From the NCBI RefSeq assembly GCF_004122145.1, contig NZ_SBKQ01000013.1, positions 58,609 to 122,608 of the forward strand: a DNA stretch of 64,000 nt, in the 5' to 3' direction. How positions within the stretch are numbered: position 1 is the stretch's first letter; every line of letters begins with the position of its first letter. The DNA comes from Flavobacterium piscinae. Lineage in GTDB: Bacteria > Bacteroidota > Bacteroidia > Flavobacteriales > Flavobacteriaceae. A program made the position numbers and the translations under genes. Below are positions 35,449 to 43,847 of this stretch, in pieces. The notes beneath the pieces are model-generated. The model saw nothing but the letters and a program-made list of their open reading frames with translations. It did no database searches and had not been told where the DNA came from.

Positions 35449-36429
35449 ATGAAAATCACCGAGCAAATTAAGCAGCCCATTAGTCAGGAAATGGAACTTT
35501 TTGAAAAAAAGTTCTATGAATCGATGTCTTCCAAAGTAGCGTTGCTTAACAGAATCACCTACTATATCGTCAACCGGAAAGGGAAGCAAATGCGACCGAT
35601 GTTTGTATTCTTAACCGCAAAAATGGTTTCGGAAGGTTTAGTAAATGAACGTACCTATCGCGGTGCTTCTGTAATCGAATTAATTCACACCGCAACCTTA
35701 GTACATGACGACGTGGTGGATGACAGTAATCGTAGACGTGGATTTTTCTCTATCAATGCCTTGTGGAAAAATAAAATTGCCGTTTTAGTAGGCGACTTTT
35801 TATTATCCAAAGGATTGTTGCTTTCCATTGACAACAACGATTTTGATTTGCTGAAAATCATCTCCGTTGCTGTTCGTGAAATGAGTGAAGGCGAATTACT
35901 ACAAATTGAAAAAGCCCGCCGTTTAGACATTACCGAAGACATTTATTATGAAATCATTCGCCAAAAAACGGCCACCTTAATTGCCGCTTGTTGTTCACTT
36001 GGAGCGTGTTCCGTTTTGCCGGAAAATCAGGAAATTGTGGAACGCATGCGAAAGTTTGGCGAACTCATCGGAATGGCTTTTCAAATCAAAGACGACTTAT
36101 TCGATTACACAGAGGAAGCCATCGGAAAACCAACCGGTATTGACATTAAGGAACAAAAAATGACGCTTCCGCTGATTTATACGTTAAATAATTGTTCATC
36201 TGAGAAAAAAAGCTGGTTAATCAATTCCATTAAAAACCATAACAAAGACAAAAAACGTGTCAAAGAAGTCATCGCATTTGTCAAACAGAGTAACGGATTA
36301 GCTTATGCTGAGCAAAAAATGATTGTCTTTCAACAAGAAGCCCTACTATTATTGAATCATTTTCCAAATTCTCCCTATAAAGAAGCTTTGACTTTGATGG
36401 TGAATTATGTGATTGAAAGGAAGAAGTAA
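35449..36429 (+). CDS. Polyprenyl diphosphate synthase (trans, octaprenyl-type)
   Basis: Condenses isopentenyl diphosphate units into a long all-trans polyprenyl chain, probably the menaquinone side chain. The 326-residue product has the first aspartate-rich motif LVHDDVVDDSNRRRG (about 83-97), the GKQMRP substrate segment (about 45) and the second motif IKDDLFDYTE (about 218-227). Length and motifs fit the octaprenyl/heptaprenyl synthase family. The exact chain length is set by residues before the first motif and is not assigned here. Confidence 0.92.
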   Translation: MKITEQIKQPISQEMELFEKKFYESMSSKVALLNRITYYIVNRKGKQMRPMFVFLTAKMVSEGLVNERTYRGASVIELIHTATLVHDDVVDDSNRRRGFFSINALWKNKIAVLVGDFLLSKGLLLSIDNNDFDLLKIISVAVREMSEGELLQIEKARRLDITEDIYYEIIRQKTATLIAACCSLGACSVLPENQEIVERMRKFGELIGMAFQIKDDLFDYTEEAIGKPTGIDIKEQKMTLPLIYTLNNCSSEKKSWLINSIKNHNKDKKRVKEVIAFVKQSNGLAYAEQKMIVFQQEALLLLNHFPNSPYKEALTLMVNYVIERKK

Positions 36430-36612
36430 TTTAGTTGGGAGTTGATAGTTGGGAGTTTTCAGTCACAGTCTCTGTTGCAGTTTTGTCATTTTGCTAGATG
36501 ACTAAGTCGAAATAAAAATCTCCTACGAAGTAGGCAAAACTGTTTTTTATTTAATTTAAATCTTTGATTATAAATAAATTACAATTTTTTTTAGATTTTT
36601 TTAAAACGTCAT
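36430..36612. repeat. Intergenic region with short direct and inverted repeats
   Basis: AGTTGGGAGTT occurs twice (36433-36443 and 36447-36457, 14-bp period). Farther on, CAGTTTTG at 36478-36485 is complementary to CAAAACTG at 36535-36542, followed by a T-run, and CCTAC-GAA-GTAGG forms a small hairpin at 36522-36534. Together the last two may terminate the upstream gene. No gene is visible. Confidence 0.45.
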
Positions 36613-36640
36613 GCAACCTTTTTTCAACTTCATTCGTCTA
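36613..36640 (+). promoter_or_regulatory. Candidate ECF-sigma promoter before the sigma gene
   Basis: GCAACC at 36613-36618 and CGTCTA at 36635-36640 are separated by 16 bases. AAC-type -35 with CGTC-type -10 at 16-17 bases is the classic promoter form read by ECF sigma factors, and the next gene encodes one. Autoregulation is the simplest reading. The leader would be about 70-75 bases. Confidence 0.6.
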
Positions 36641-36720
36641 TACCAATAGAAACTATATTTAATTAATTGTTAAACGGAAATGACCAATCATCTATGACCA
36701 TTTACCAATTACCTTAAAAA

Positions 36721-37281
36721 ATGAAAGTAATCAACTTACATCAAGACGAGAAAAACTTAATCCGATTGGCTGTCGAAAATAATCGCCATGCTCAACATCA
36801 GATATATACTAAGTTTTCGCCTAAAATGTTAAGTGTTTGCAGGCAATACATTAAAGATTTGCAACAAGCCGAAGATGTCATGATTACCGCCTTTATGAAA
36901 GTTTTTTCGAGTTTGAAGAATTTTGAACACAAAGGCAGTTTTGAAGGTTGGATTAGACGAATTATGGTAAATGAATGTATTTCATTTATCAGAGTTCAAA
37001 AACAAGTGAAATTTATAGAAGATGAAACTTTTTTTGAAGAACGATACAACGATATAGAAAGTAAATTTTCAGTGGATGATATTCAGTTTCTCATCGATAG
37101 TTTACCGGATGGCTACAAAATGGTTTTTAATCTCTATGCCATAGAAGGTTATAAACATCAAGAAATCGCAGAGATGTTGGGCATTAATGAAGGAACATCC
37201 AAATCGCAATTATCGCATGCCAGAAAGATGCTTCAAAATCAGATTAACAAATTAAAAAATTACGAAAATGGAACCGAATAA
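36721..37281 (+). CDS. ECF-type RNA polymerase sigma factor
   Basis: A 186-residue sigma-70 family factor with only regions 2 and 4. Region 2 is at about 25-95 (YTKFSPKMLSVCRQYIKD, QAEDVMITAFMKVFSSL, FEGWIRRIMVNECIS). Region 4 is at about 120-175 (LPDGYKMVFNLYAIEGYKHQEIAEMLGINEGTSKSQLSHARKML) and carries the -35-reading helix-turn-helix. It overlaps the next gene, a probable membrane-bound partner, by 14 bases. A candidate ECF promoter lies upstream, so it probably activates itself. Confidence 0.92.
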   Translation: MKVINLHQDEKNLIRLAVENNRHAQHQIYTKFSPKMLSVCRQYIKDLQQAEDVMITAFMKVFSSLKNFEHKGSFEGWIRRIMVNECISFIRVQKQVKFIEDETFFEERYNDIESKFSVDDIQFLIDSLPDGYKMVFNLYAIEGYKHQEIAEMLGINEGTSKSQLSHARKMLQNQINKLKNYENGTE

Positions 37282-37942
37282 TATAGAAAACCAAATCAGA
37301 GAAAAGTTGACTCAACGCGAGATTCAACCTTCTGCCAAAGCCTGGGATCGTTTGGACGCCATGCTTTCCGTGGAGGAACAAAAACCGAAAAGAAATTTTA
37401 AATGGCTTTCAATTGCAGCCATTTTTATGGGTTTTACGTTGATTGGTATATTTATGATGAATAATGAAAATTCGGTTAAAAATGCAATTCCATCTAACCC
37501 AATTGTTTTAGAAAACGAAACTAAATTAATTGAAAAAAAAGTAGTTACTGAAGTTGAAAACAAATTGCAAGTAGTTAAAGAAGAGAAAGCGATAGTTTAT
37601 CAACCCAAAAAAATAGAAAAACCATCCACTGAAATTAATCCTAAAAAAGATTTTCTGTTGGATAATCATTCAAAAAAAGAGGAAGTAATAGTTGAAAATC
37701 AATCCAAAGAATTAACAAATAAATACATCAATGCTGAATCACTTTTAGCCGAGGTTGAGAAAGGCGAAAAGGCTGAAATCAAAAGTTTATCAAAAAAAGC
37801 AACTGTAAAAGTTGATGCCAATTCATTACTTTCATCAGCTGAAAAAGAAGTGAATGAAACATTTAGAGAAAAAGCAATTCAATCCTTTAATAAAAATTAT
37901 CAATCGGTTAAATCTACGTTAGCCAATCGAAATTACGAGTAA
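37268..37942 (+). CDS. Single-pass membrane protein, possible anti-sigma factor
   Basis: A 224-residue protein with a cytoplasmic N-terminal part of about 43 residues (IREKLTQREIQPSAKAWDRLDAML), one transmembrane helix at about 45-64 and a highly charged, lysine- and glutamate-rich outer part. The arrangement and the 14-base overlap with the sigma gene match membrane anti-sigma factors, but the N-terminal segment is not a recognisable zinc anti-sigma domain. It might instead be a structural effector of the regulon. The C-terminal region has several short repeats of the type SLLAEVEK and SLLSSAEKEV. Confidence 0.75.
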   Translation: MEPNNIENQIREKLTQREIQPSAKAWDRLDAMLSVEEQKPKRNFKWLSIAAIFMGFTLIGIFMMNNENSVKNAIPSNPIVLENETKLIEKKVVTEVENKLQVVKEEKAIVYQPKKIEKPSTEINPKKDFLLDNHSKKEEVIVENQSKELTNKYINAESLLAEVEKGEKAEIKSLSKKATVKVDANSLLSSAEKEVNETFREKAIQSFNKNYQSVKSTLANRNYE

Positions 37943-37978
37943 AAACAATCAAATCACGAACAGTTAAATTTTAAAATT

Positions 37979-39061
37979 ATGCAAAAAATTATTCTTTATG
38001 CTACGGTATTGCTATGTGCATTAGTAACTAAAATGTATGGTCAAGATACATTTGAAGGAAGAGCTAAAACCATTTCTGAAACCATTCAAAAAATCACACA
38101 AGAGGAAAAAGATGCGTTAAAAAATGAAGTGGAAGACATTAATAAGTTATTAGAATCAGGCGTTATAAATGCTGAAAAAGCGGATGCAGAAAAATTAAAA
38201 GCGGCTGAAAAAAGAGCTGCGAATATTGAAAAAAGAGTAGCTGAGGAGGAAGCCAAATTAAGTCAATTAGTTAAAGAGCAGGTTGATGGTAAAATTAATG
38301 CTAAAAGTAATTTAGAAACCGATACCGTTTGGATGGGTAAAAAACATCGCTTTTTAATTACGTATGATAGAGAAAATGAAAAGAAAGTAAAAACATATAA
38401 CCCTCGATATGAAAAACGTACGACGTCACAATTTGTTTTTGCATTTGGTTTGAATAATCTTGTTACTGACGGTGATTTTAGTTCATTAGAAGATAGTGAT
38501 TATCGTGTTTGGGGATCTCATTTTTATGAGTGGGGTTTTACAAATAATACCAGAATATTTAAAAATGATAACCTATTACATATTAAATACGGTTTGTCAT
38601 TAATGTATAATAATTTACGGCCCACAGATAATCGTTTTTTTGTAAAACAAGGTGAACAAACTAATTTACAAGAATTTGGTTTGGATTTGAGAGAAAGTCG
38701 TTTTAGAAATGTTCATTTAGTTTTACCTTTACATTTAGAGTTTGATTTTACGCCTAAAACTATTGATAGTGAAGGAAAAAATAGGTTTAAATCGCATAAA
38801 AGTGTTCGGTTAGGTATTGGAGGATATGCCGGATTTAACGTGAAAACAAAACAAATTTTGAAGTATAAAGAAGATGATATTAGAGTTAAAGTGAAAGAAA
38901 AAGGAGATTTCAATACTTCTGACTTTATTTATGGTTTATCAACTTATATTGGATATAGAGATACCAGTTTATACCTTAAATATGATTTAAACCCAATATT
39001 TAAAAATAACACCATCGATCAAAATAATATTTCTCTTGGTTTACGTTTCGATTTTAATTAA
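37979..39061 (+). CDS. Exported coiled-coil plus outer-membrane beta-barrel-like protein
   Basis: A 360-residue protein of unknown function. A signal peptide covers about residues 1-21 (KMYGQ). Residues about 30-105 form a charged coiled coil (QEEKDALKNEVEDINKLLES, EKLKAAEKRAANIEKRVAEEEAK). From about 125 on, alternating amphipathic strands end in LGLRFDFN, an aromatic/Asn terminus of the kind seen in outer-membrane barrels. It is third in the sigma-factor gene set, 36 bases after the membrane protein gene, and may be a regulon effector. A terminator follows at 39091. Confidence 0.75.
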   Translation: MQKIILYATVLLCALVTKMYGQDTFEGRAKTISETIQKITQEEKDALKNEVEDINKLLESGVINAEKADAEKLKAAEKRAANIEKRVAEEEAKLSQLVKEQVDGKINAKSNLETDTVWMGKKHRFLITYDRENEKKVKTYNPRYEKRTTSQFVFAFGLNNLVTDGDFSSLEDSDYRVWGSHFYEWGFTNNTRIFKNDNLLHIKYGLSLMYNNLRPTDNRFFVKQGEQTNLQEFGLDLRESRFRNVHLVLPLHLEFDFTPKTIDSEGKNRFKSHKSVRLGIGGYAGFNVKTKQILKYKEDDIRVKVKEKGDFNTSDFIYGLSTYIGYRDTSLYLKYDLNPIFKNNTIDQNNISLGLRFDFN

Positions 39062-39090
39062 AATTTGTTTGAGTTAAATACTTTTGTTTG

Positions 39091-39121
39091 AAAGGTGTTT
39101 CGTTAAGAAGCACCTTTTTTT
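39091..39121 (+). terminator. Terminator after the sigma-factor gene set
   Basis: AAAGGTGTTT (39091-39100) pairs with the complementary arm ending CACCTTT (one G-U), closing a loop around CGTTAAG, and is followed by T residues to 39121. Confidence 0.75.
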
Positions 39122-39184
39122 ATGCTTTTATTTCCTTGTTTTTAAAAACGGAATCGTATTTTTACAAGCTACAAAATTGTACCA

Positions 39185-41173
39185 ATGATAAAGCAAAACA
39201 CCATCGATTTAGTCTTTGAAACCGCTCGGGTAGAGGAGGTGATAGGTGATTTTGTGCAACTCAAACGAGCCGGAAGCAATCTAAAAGGCTTAAGTCCTTT
39301 TTCCAATGAAAAATCACCTTCTTTCATGGTTTCTCCTGTGAAGCAAATTTGGAAAGATTTTAGTACGGGAAAAGGAGGAAATGCAGTTTCGTTTTTGATG
39401 GAACATGAACATTTTTCATTTCCGGAAGCGATTCGGTATTTGGCAAAAAAATACAATATCGAAATTGAAGAAACGGTTTCCAGTGATGAAGATAAAGTTG
39501 CTGCCAATGAAAAAGAGAGCATGTATTTGGTTTCGGAATTTGCCAGCAAGTATTTTCAACATGTTTTATGGGAAGAAGAAGAAGGGAAAGCAATCGGATT
39601 ATCCTATTTTAAAGAACGAGGATTTACGAATGAAACCATCAAAAAATTCAATTTAGGATATTCTCCCAACACATGGGATGCTTTGACCAAAGAAGCTCTT
39701 GGAAAAGCCTATAAATTGGAATTTCTTGAAAAAACCGGACTCACCATTGTTGGCGAAGATAAGCAATTTGACCGTTTCAAGGGGCGTGTGATGTTCCCTA
39801 TTCAAAGTATGTCGGGAAGAATACTTGGATTTGGTGGTCGAATTTTGACGAATGATAAAAAAGCTGCTAAATATTTGAATTCTCCCGAAAGTGAAATTTA
39901 CCATAAAAGCAATGTGCTTTACGGAATTTTTCATGCCAAACAAGCCATTGCGAAACTGGATAATTGTTTTTTGGTGGAAGGTTATACCGATGTGATTCAA
40001 ATGCATCAAGCCGGAATTGAAAATGTGGTTTCTTCTTCCGGAACGGCGTTAACTTCCAATCAAATTCGATTGATTAATCGGTTGACTAAGAATATTACAG
40101 TGCTTTTTGATGGTGATGCAGCGGGTTTACGAGCTTCTATTCGTGGAATTGATTTGATTTTGGAAGAAGGAATGAACGTGAAAGTGTGTTCTTTCCCGGA
40201 TGGCGACGACCCGGATAGTTTTGCCAAAAAAACACCCTATGATGAATTAGTGAAGTATTTGGATGAAAATGCAAAAGATTTTATTCAATTCAAAGCTTCT
40301 TTATTGATGCAGGATGCCAAGAATGATCCCATCAAAAAAGCCGAATTAATTCGGGATATGGTCATTAGCATTTCTAAAATTCCAGACCGAATCAAACGTG
40401 AAATCTACATCCAAGAATGTAGTCGAATCATGGATATTTCCGAAGATGTTTTGTTTAGCACGTTGGCACAAATGGCTCAAAAAGATTTGTCAGAAGCCAA
40501 CAAAAAATTCAAACAAGAACAAAAAGCGTTTGAGGTTGTAAAAAATGAATCAACTGAAACCATCGCTAAAATTGATGTTGTTACACTTTTAGAGAAATCA
40601 ATTTTGGAGATTTTACTTTTATATGGTCATTACGAAGTAGAATTTGAAAATGTTTTTATTCAATTTGATGAAAATGGAAAGGAAATTGAAACCATTGAAA
40701 AAGTGCAACACAAAATCTATGAACGCATTTATTTGAGTTTACAAGAAGATGAAATTGAATTAGCCAATCCAATTTTCAATGCCCTTTATATTGATTTAGT
40801 TGCTCAATTCCATCAAAATGAAGATTTTGATAAGAATCACTACCTCAATAATTTAATTCCTGAACATGCCGAAGTGGTCACCGATATTTTAATGAATGAT
40901 GAAAAATATCAATTGCATGGATGGCTGGATAAAAAGCAAGTTTTTGTAAAGGAAAAAGATGATTTAGAAATTCTATCTCGATTGGTTACCGAAACAATAG
41001 TTACGTTTAGAGAATACCTAATCAATAAACTAAATCATGAATTAATGCTTCAAATTCAAGCAGAAGAACCGGAATATTCTCCAGAAGAAATTTTCACAAT
41101 GATAAATGATTATAATAAACTAAAAGTAAACATTACTCGCCGAATAGGCAGAATGCGATCGGATTATAACTAA
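39185..41173 (+). CDS. dnaG: DNA primase DnaG lacking zinc-ribbon ligands
   Basis: Makes RNA primers at the replication fork. The 662-residue product keeps the DnaG plan. The N-terminal domain at about 1-95 aligns with the CHC2 zinc ribbon (KGLSPFSNEKSPSF, KQIWKDFSTGKGG), but all four ligands are replaced: Ser37, Ser40, Asp58 and Thr61 stand where Cys, His, Cys and Cys are found, at unchanged spacing (3, 18, 3). The core follows, with RVMFPIQSMSGRILGFGGR and TOPRIM residues Glu265 (VEGYTDV) and Asp309/Asp311 (FDGDAAG). The C-terminal helicase-binding region is at about 440-662. The gene is intact, so the loss is probably tolerated or ancestral in this lineage. Confidence 0.94.
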   Translation: MIKQNTIDLVFETARVEEVIGDFVQLKRAGSNLKGLSPFSNEKSPSFMVSPVKQIWKDFSTGKGGNAVSFLMEHEHFSFPEAIRYLAKKYNIEIEETVSSDEDKVAANEKESMYLVSEFASKYFQHVLWEEEEGKAIGLSYFKERGFTNETIKKFNLGYSPNTWDALTKEALGKAYKLEFLEKTGLTIVGEDKQFDRFKGRVMFPIQSMSGRILGFGGRILTNDKKAAKYLNSPESEIYHKSNVLYGIFHAKQAIAKLDNCFLVEGYTDVIQMHQAGIENVVSSSGTALTSNQIRLINRLTKNITVLFDGDAAGLRASIRGIDLILEEGMNVKVCSFPDGDDPDSFAKKTPYDELVKYLDENAKDFIQFKASLLMQDAKNDPIKKAELIRDMVISISKIPDRIKREIYIQECSRIMDISEDVLFSTLAQMAQKDLSEANKKFKQEQKAFEVVKNESTETIAKIDVVTLLEKSILEILLLYGHYEVEFENVFIQFDENGKEIETIEKVQHKIYERIYLSLQEDEIELANPIFNALYIDLVAQFHQNEDFDKNHYLNNLIPEHAEVVTDILMNDEKYQLHGWLDKKQVFVKEKDDLEILSRLVTETIVTFREYLINKLNHELMLQIQAEEPEYSPEEIFTMINDYNKLKVNITRRIGRMRSDYN

Positions 41174-41200
41174 AAAAGACCCCAAATCGAGGTCTTTTTT
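41172..41200. terminator. Bidirectional terminator between dnaG and the response regulator gene
   Basis: A ten-base perfect stem (41172-41181 with 41191-41200) with A-run on one side and T-run on the other can stop both convergent transcripts. It begins within the dnaG stop codon. Confidence 0.85.
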
Positions 41201-41210
41201 CTAAGTATTT

Positions 41211-41840
41211 TTATACAATCTCTAATGTTTTTGCTTTGTTCACTAAGTCTACCAAATTGGTTACATTCAGTTTTGTAAGTAATCGTAATTTATAGGTACT
41301 AATCGTTTTTTCGTTTAATCCTAAAATTTTGGAAATTTCGTTGTTCTTTTTTCCGTCACTTAAAAAACGAAGTACCTCAATTTCTCTGTTAGAAAGTTTT
41401 CGGTACAATCTTTCGCTTTTGTTTTGTTTAGCAATCATGGCTAAACTTTTCTTAATTGCGTCATTAAAAATCACAGCTCCATTATTTACTTTTACGATAA
41501 CATTACCAAGCGTTTCCAGTTTGGATGTCTTGTGTAAATAGGCTGAAACCCCGGCTTTTAAAGAGTTTGGTGCATAAATGTTTTCAGAGAGATTACTGAA
41601 AATAATAATTTTAGTGTTAGGAAACTCTTTCAGTATATACTTAACTAAGTTAATACTAGTTAGCCCTTCAAGTTCCAAGTCTAATACTAAAATGTCTATG
41701 GGTTTAATTTTAAGCATGTCCAAAATCATATTATAGTTCCCAACATGGCCTACAATACTTATTTCAGCATGGTCTTTAAAGTACGATTTCACTCCGAAGT
41801 GCACAACGGGTTGATTATCGGCTAAACAAACTTTAATCAT
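41211..41840 (-). CDS. Response regulator with LuxR-type DNA-binding domain
   Basis: A 209-residue NarL/FixJ-class regulator. The receiver domain (about 1-120) has the phospho-acceptor Asp54 in LVLDLEL, an acidic-pocket residue Asp8 followed by Asn9 where a second acidic residue is usual, and Lys in LHKTSK (about 105). The LuxR helix-turn-helix is at about 145-205 (LSNREIEVLRFLSDGKKNNEISKILGLNEKTISTYKLRL). No sensor kinase gene is adjacent, so it is an orphan in this window. It converges on dnaG. Confidence 0.92.
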   Translation of the reverse strand: MIKVCLADNQPVVHFGVKSYFKDHAEISIVGHVGNYNMILDMLKIKPIDILVLDLELEGLTSINLVKYILKEFPNTKIIIFSNLSENIYAPNSLKAGVSAYLHKTSKLETLGNVIVKVNNGAVIFNDAIKKSLAMIAKQNKSERLYRKLSNREIEVLRFLSDGKKNNEISKILGLNEKTISTYKLRLLTKLNVTNLVDLVNKAKTLEIV

Positions 41841-41949
41841 GATAAGTGGTATTTAGTTAAAAAATGATTAATATTTTTTTAGGGCTGTTAAAGATACTAT
41901 TTTTATTTTTAATGGAATGTAATTCTGACAAATAATTTTAAGAAATATT

Positions 41950-42765
41950 TTAGATTTGTCTTAAATCTTTAGGAATTTCACAAACTGGTATTGGATTCAT
42001 CTTGTGTTTATTAGCATTATTGAGCCGTTTGTATATGTTAAAGACTTCTAAATTACGTCCGTCAAAATCTGTAGTATTTTTACCTTCTTCATCTTGAAGC
42101 ATTGCCCATTCTAATTCATCATAACTTGCACCCAATTGGTCTTCATCCGAACGATCGTCGCCAAATAAACCATCCGTTGGAGCCGCCTTTAAAATAGATT
42201 CCGGAACTTGCAAGAACCTTCCAAGTGCATAAACCTCTGATTTCATTAAATCAGCAATCGGACTCAAATCGACACCACCGTCACCATATTTTGTATAAAA
42301 ACCAACGCCAAAATCTTCCACTTTATTTCCGGTTCCTGCAACAAGCAAACCATGTATTCCTGCAAAATAATATAATGTTGTCATCCGCAATCGTGCTCTT
42401 GTGTTGGCAAGTGATAAATTTAATTTCGTTTCGTTTTTAGAACTTGGCACATCTTTTTTAAATTGTTCAAACGTATTACTTAAATCAACAGATTCACTTT
42501 CAACATTTGGGAATCGCTTTTTTAACTGGGCGATATGCTCCTTTTTTCTGCTTACATGTGAAGCAGCTTGATGGATAGGCAATTCAACACAAAGTGTTTT
42601 TAAACCGGTTTGAGCACAAAGTGTAGAGGTTACGGCACTGTCTATTCCGCCGGATACTCCCACAACAAAACCAGTCACTTTTGCGTTTTCAGCATACGTT
42701 TTTAACCAATTTACAATGTGGTTGTTTACTTGCTCAACTTTTATTGTTGCATTTTTTTGTATCAT
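41950..42765 (-). CDS. nadE: Ammonia-dependent NAD+ synthetase
   Basis: Last step of NAD synthesis: ATP-dependent amidation of deamido-NAD. The start at 42765 (MIQKNATIKVEQVNNHIVNWL) gives 271 residues, the usual size of the ammonia-dependent form without a nitrilase domain. The PP-loop SGGIDSAVTS (about 41-50) is present, with VAGTGNKVEDFGVGFYTKYGDGGVDLSPIADLMKSEV and later DEDQLGASYDELEWA. The frame extends to 42837, but the extra 24 residues do not resemble the family. It is divergent from gldB. Confidence 0.93.
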   Translation of the reverse strand: MIQKNATIKVEQVNNHIVNWLKTYAENAKVTGFVVGVSGGIDSAVTSTLCAQTGLKTLCVELPIHQAASHVSRKKEHIAQLKKRFPNVESESVDLSNTFEQFKKDVPSSKNETKLNLSLANTRARLRMTTLYYFAGIHGLLVAGTGNKVEDFGVGFYTKYGDGGVDLSPIADLMKSEVYALGRFLQVPESILKAAPTDGLFGDDRSDEDQLGASYDELEWAMLQDEEGKNTTDFDGRNLEVFNIYKRLNNANKHKMNPIPVCEIPKDLRQI

Positions 42766-42882
42766 CTTTTTGACGTTATACGATTTGGCAATGTATATTT
42801 GCAATTCAATTTTATTTGGTAAAAGTAGGAAATCCAATTGATTTTTTAAATCAAATTATAGTTATCATAATTCCATTTTATA

Positions 42883-43839
42883 ATGAAAAAAATCTTAGTA
42901 GTTTTTGTGTTGATTTTGTTAATTTCATGTGATAAAAAATCAAAGATAGAAAAGCAAATTGAAGAAATTCCTGTTTCACTTTCTGTAGAACGTTTTGATA
43001 AAATTTTTTATGAAACTCCGGTAAAAGATTTTCAAAAAATGAAAAATAGCCACCCGGCCTTCTTTCCCGATCAAATTCCGGATAGTGTTTTTATCAATAA
43101 AATGAAAGATCCTTTATACCGAGAATTGTATAGCGAAGTACAAAAAATGTATGGCAATTTCAATCCTGTACAAGAGGAATTGGAAGAAGTTTTCCGTCGA
43201 ATAAAATTTTATTTTCCCAATCAAAATACGCCTTCCAAAGTAACCACATTGATTTCGGAAATGGATTACCAAAATAAAGTGATTTACACAGATAGTCTTT
43301 TGTTGATTTCATTGGATTTATATTTAGGAAAGGAGCATAAGTTTTATGAATTTCCCGATTATTTTGAGCAAACCTTTCAACGTTCACAAATTATGCCCGA
43401 TGTAATTTCTGATTTTTCTACACGCGTAATTGCTCAACCTCGTGAAAAAACGTTTTTAGATCAAATGATTTATTTTGGTAAAGAAATGTATATCAAAGAT
43501 TTAATTCTTCCCACTTATGAAGATTTTGATAAAATCGGTTATTCAAAAGAGCAACAAATTTGGTGTGAAGAAAACGAAGGTGAAATTTGGCGATACTTTA
43601 TTGAAGAGAATATTCTGTATGATTCCGATACCAAATTAGTGCAACGTTTCATCGCACCGGCCCCTTTTTCAAAGTTCTATCTTGAAATCGATAATGAGTC
43701 TCCCGGAAGAACAGGTGTTTGGATTGGGTGGCAAATTGTGCGTTCGTTTATGAAAAATAATGAAGTATCTTTGGCTGATTTTTTAGCCATGGATGCCAAA
43801 GAAATTTTTACGCGTTCAAAATATAAACCCAAAAAATAA
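42883..43839 (+). CDS. gldB: Gliding motility lipoprotein GldB
   Basis: Cell-envelope lipoprotein required for gliding and type IX secretion-related motility in Flavobacterium johnsoniae. The 318-residue product has lipobox Cys16 (LLISCDKKSK). The mature part contains VERFDKIFYETP near the N-terminus, LDLYLGKEHKFYEFPDYFEQ mid-way, and GRTGVWIGWQIVRSFM near the C-terminus, which I recognise as GldB-like. It is followed directly by gldC, the normal gldB-gldC pair. Confidence 0.93.
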   Translation: MKKILVVFVLILLISCDKKSKIEKQIEEIPVSLSVERFDKIFYETPVKDFQKMKNSHPAFFPDQIPDSVFINKMKDPLYRELYSEVQKMYGNFNPVQEELEEVFRRIKFYFPNQNTPSKVTTLISEMDYQNKVIYTDSLLLISLDLYLGKEHKFYEFPDYFEQTFQRSQIMPDVISDFSTRVIAQPREKTFLDQMIYFGKEMYIKDLILPTYEDFDKIGYSKEQQIWCEENEGEIWRYFIEENILYDSDTKLVQRFIAPAPFSKFYLEIDNESPGRTGVWIGWQIVRSFMKNNEVSLADFLAMDAKEIFTRSKYKPKK

Positions 43840-43847
43840 TAAGTTTG

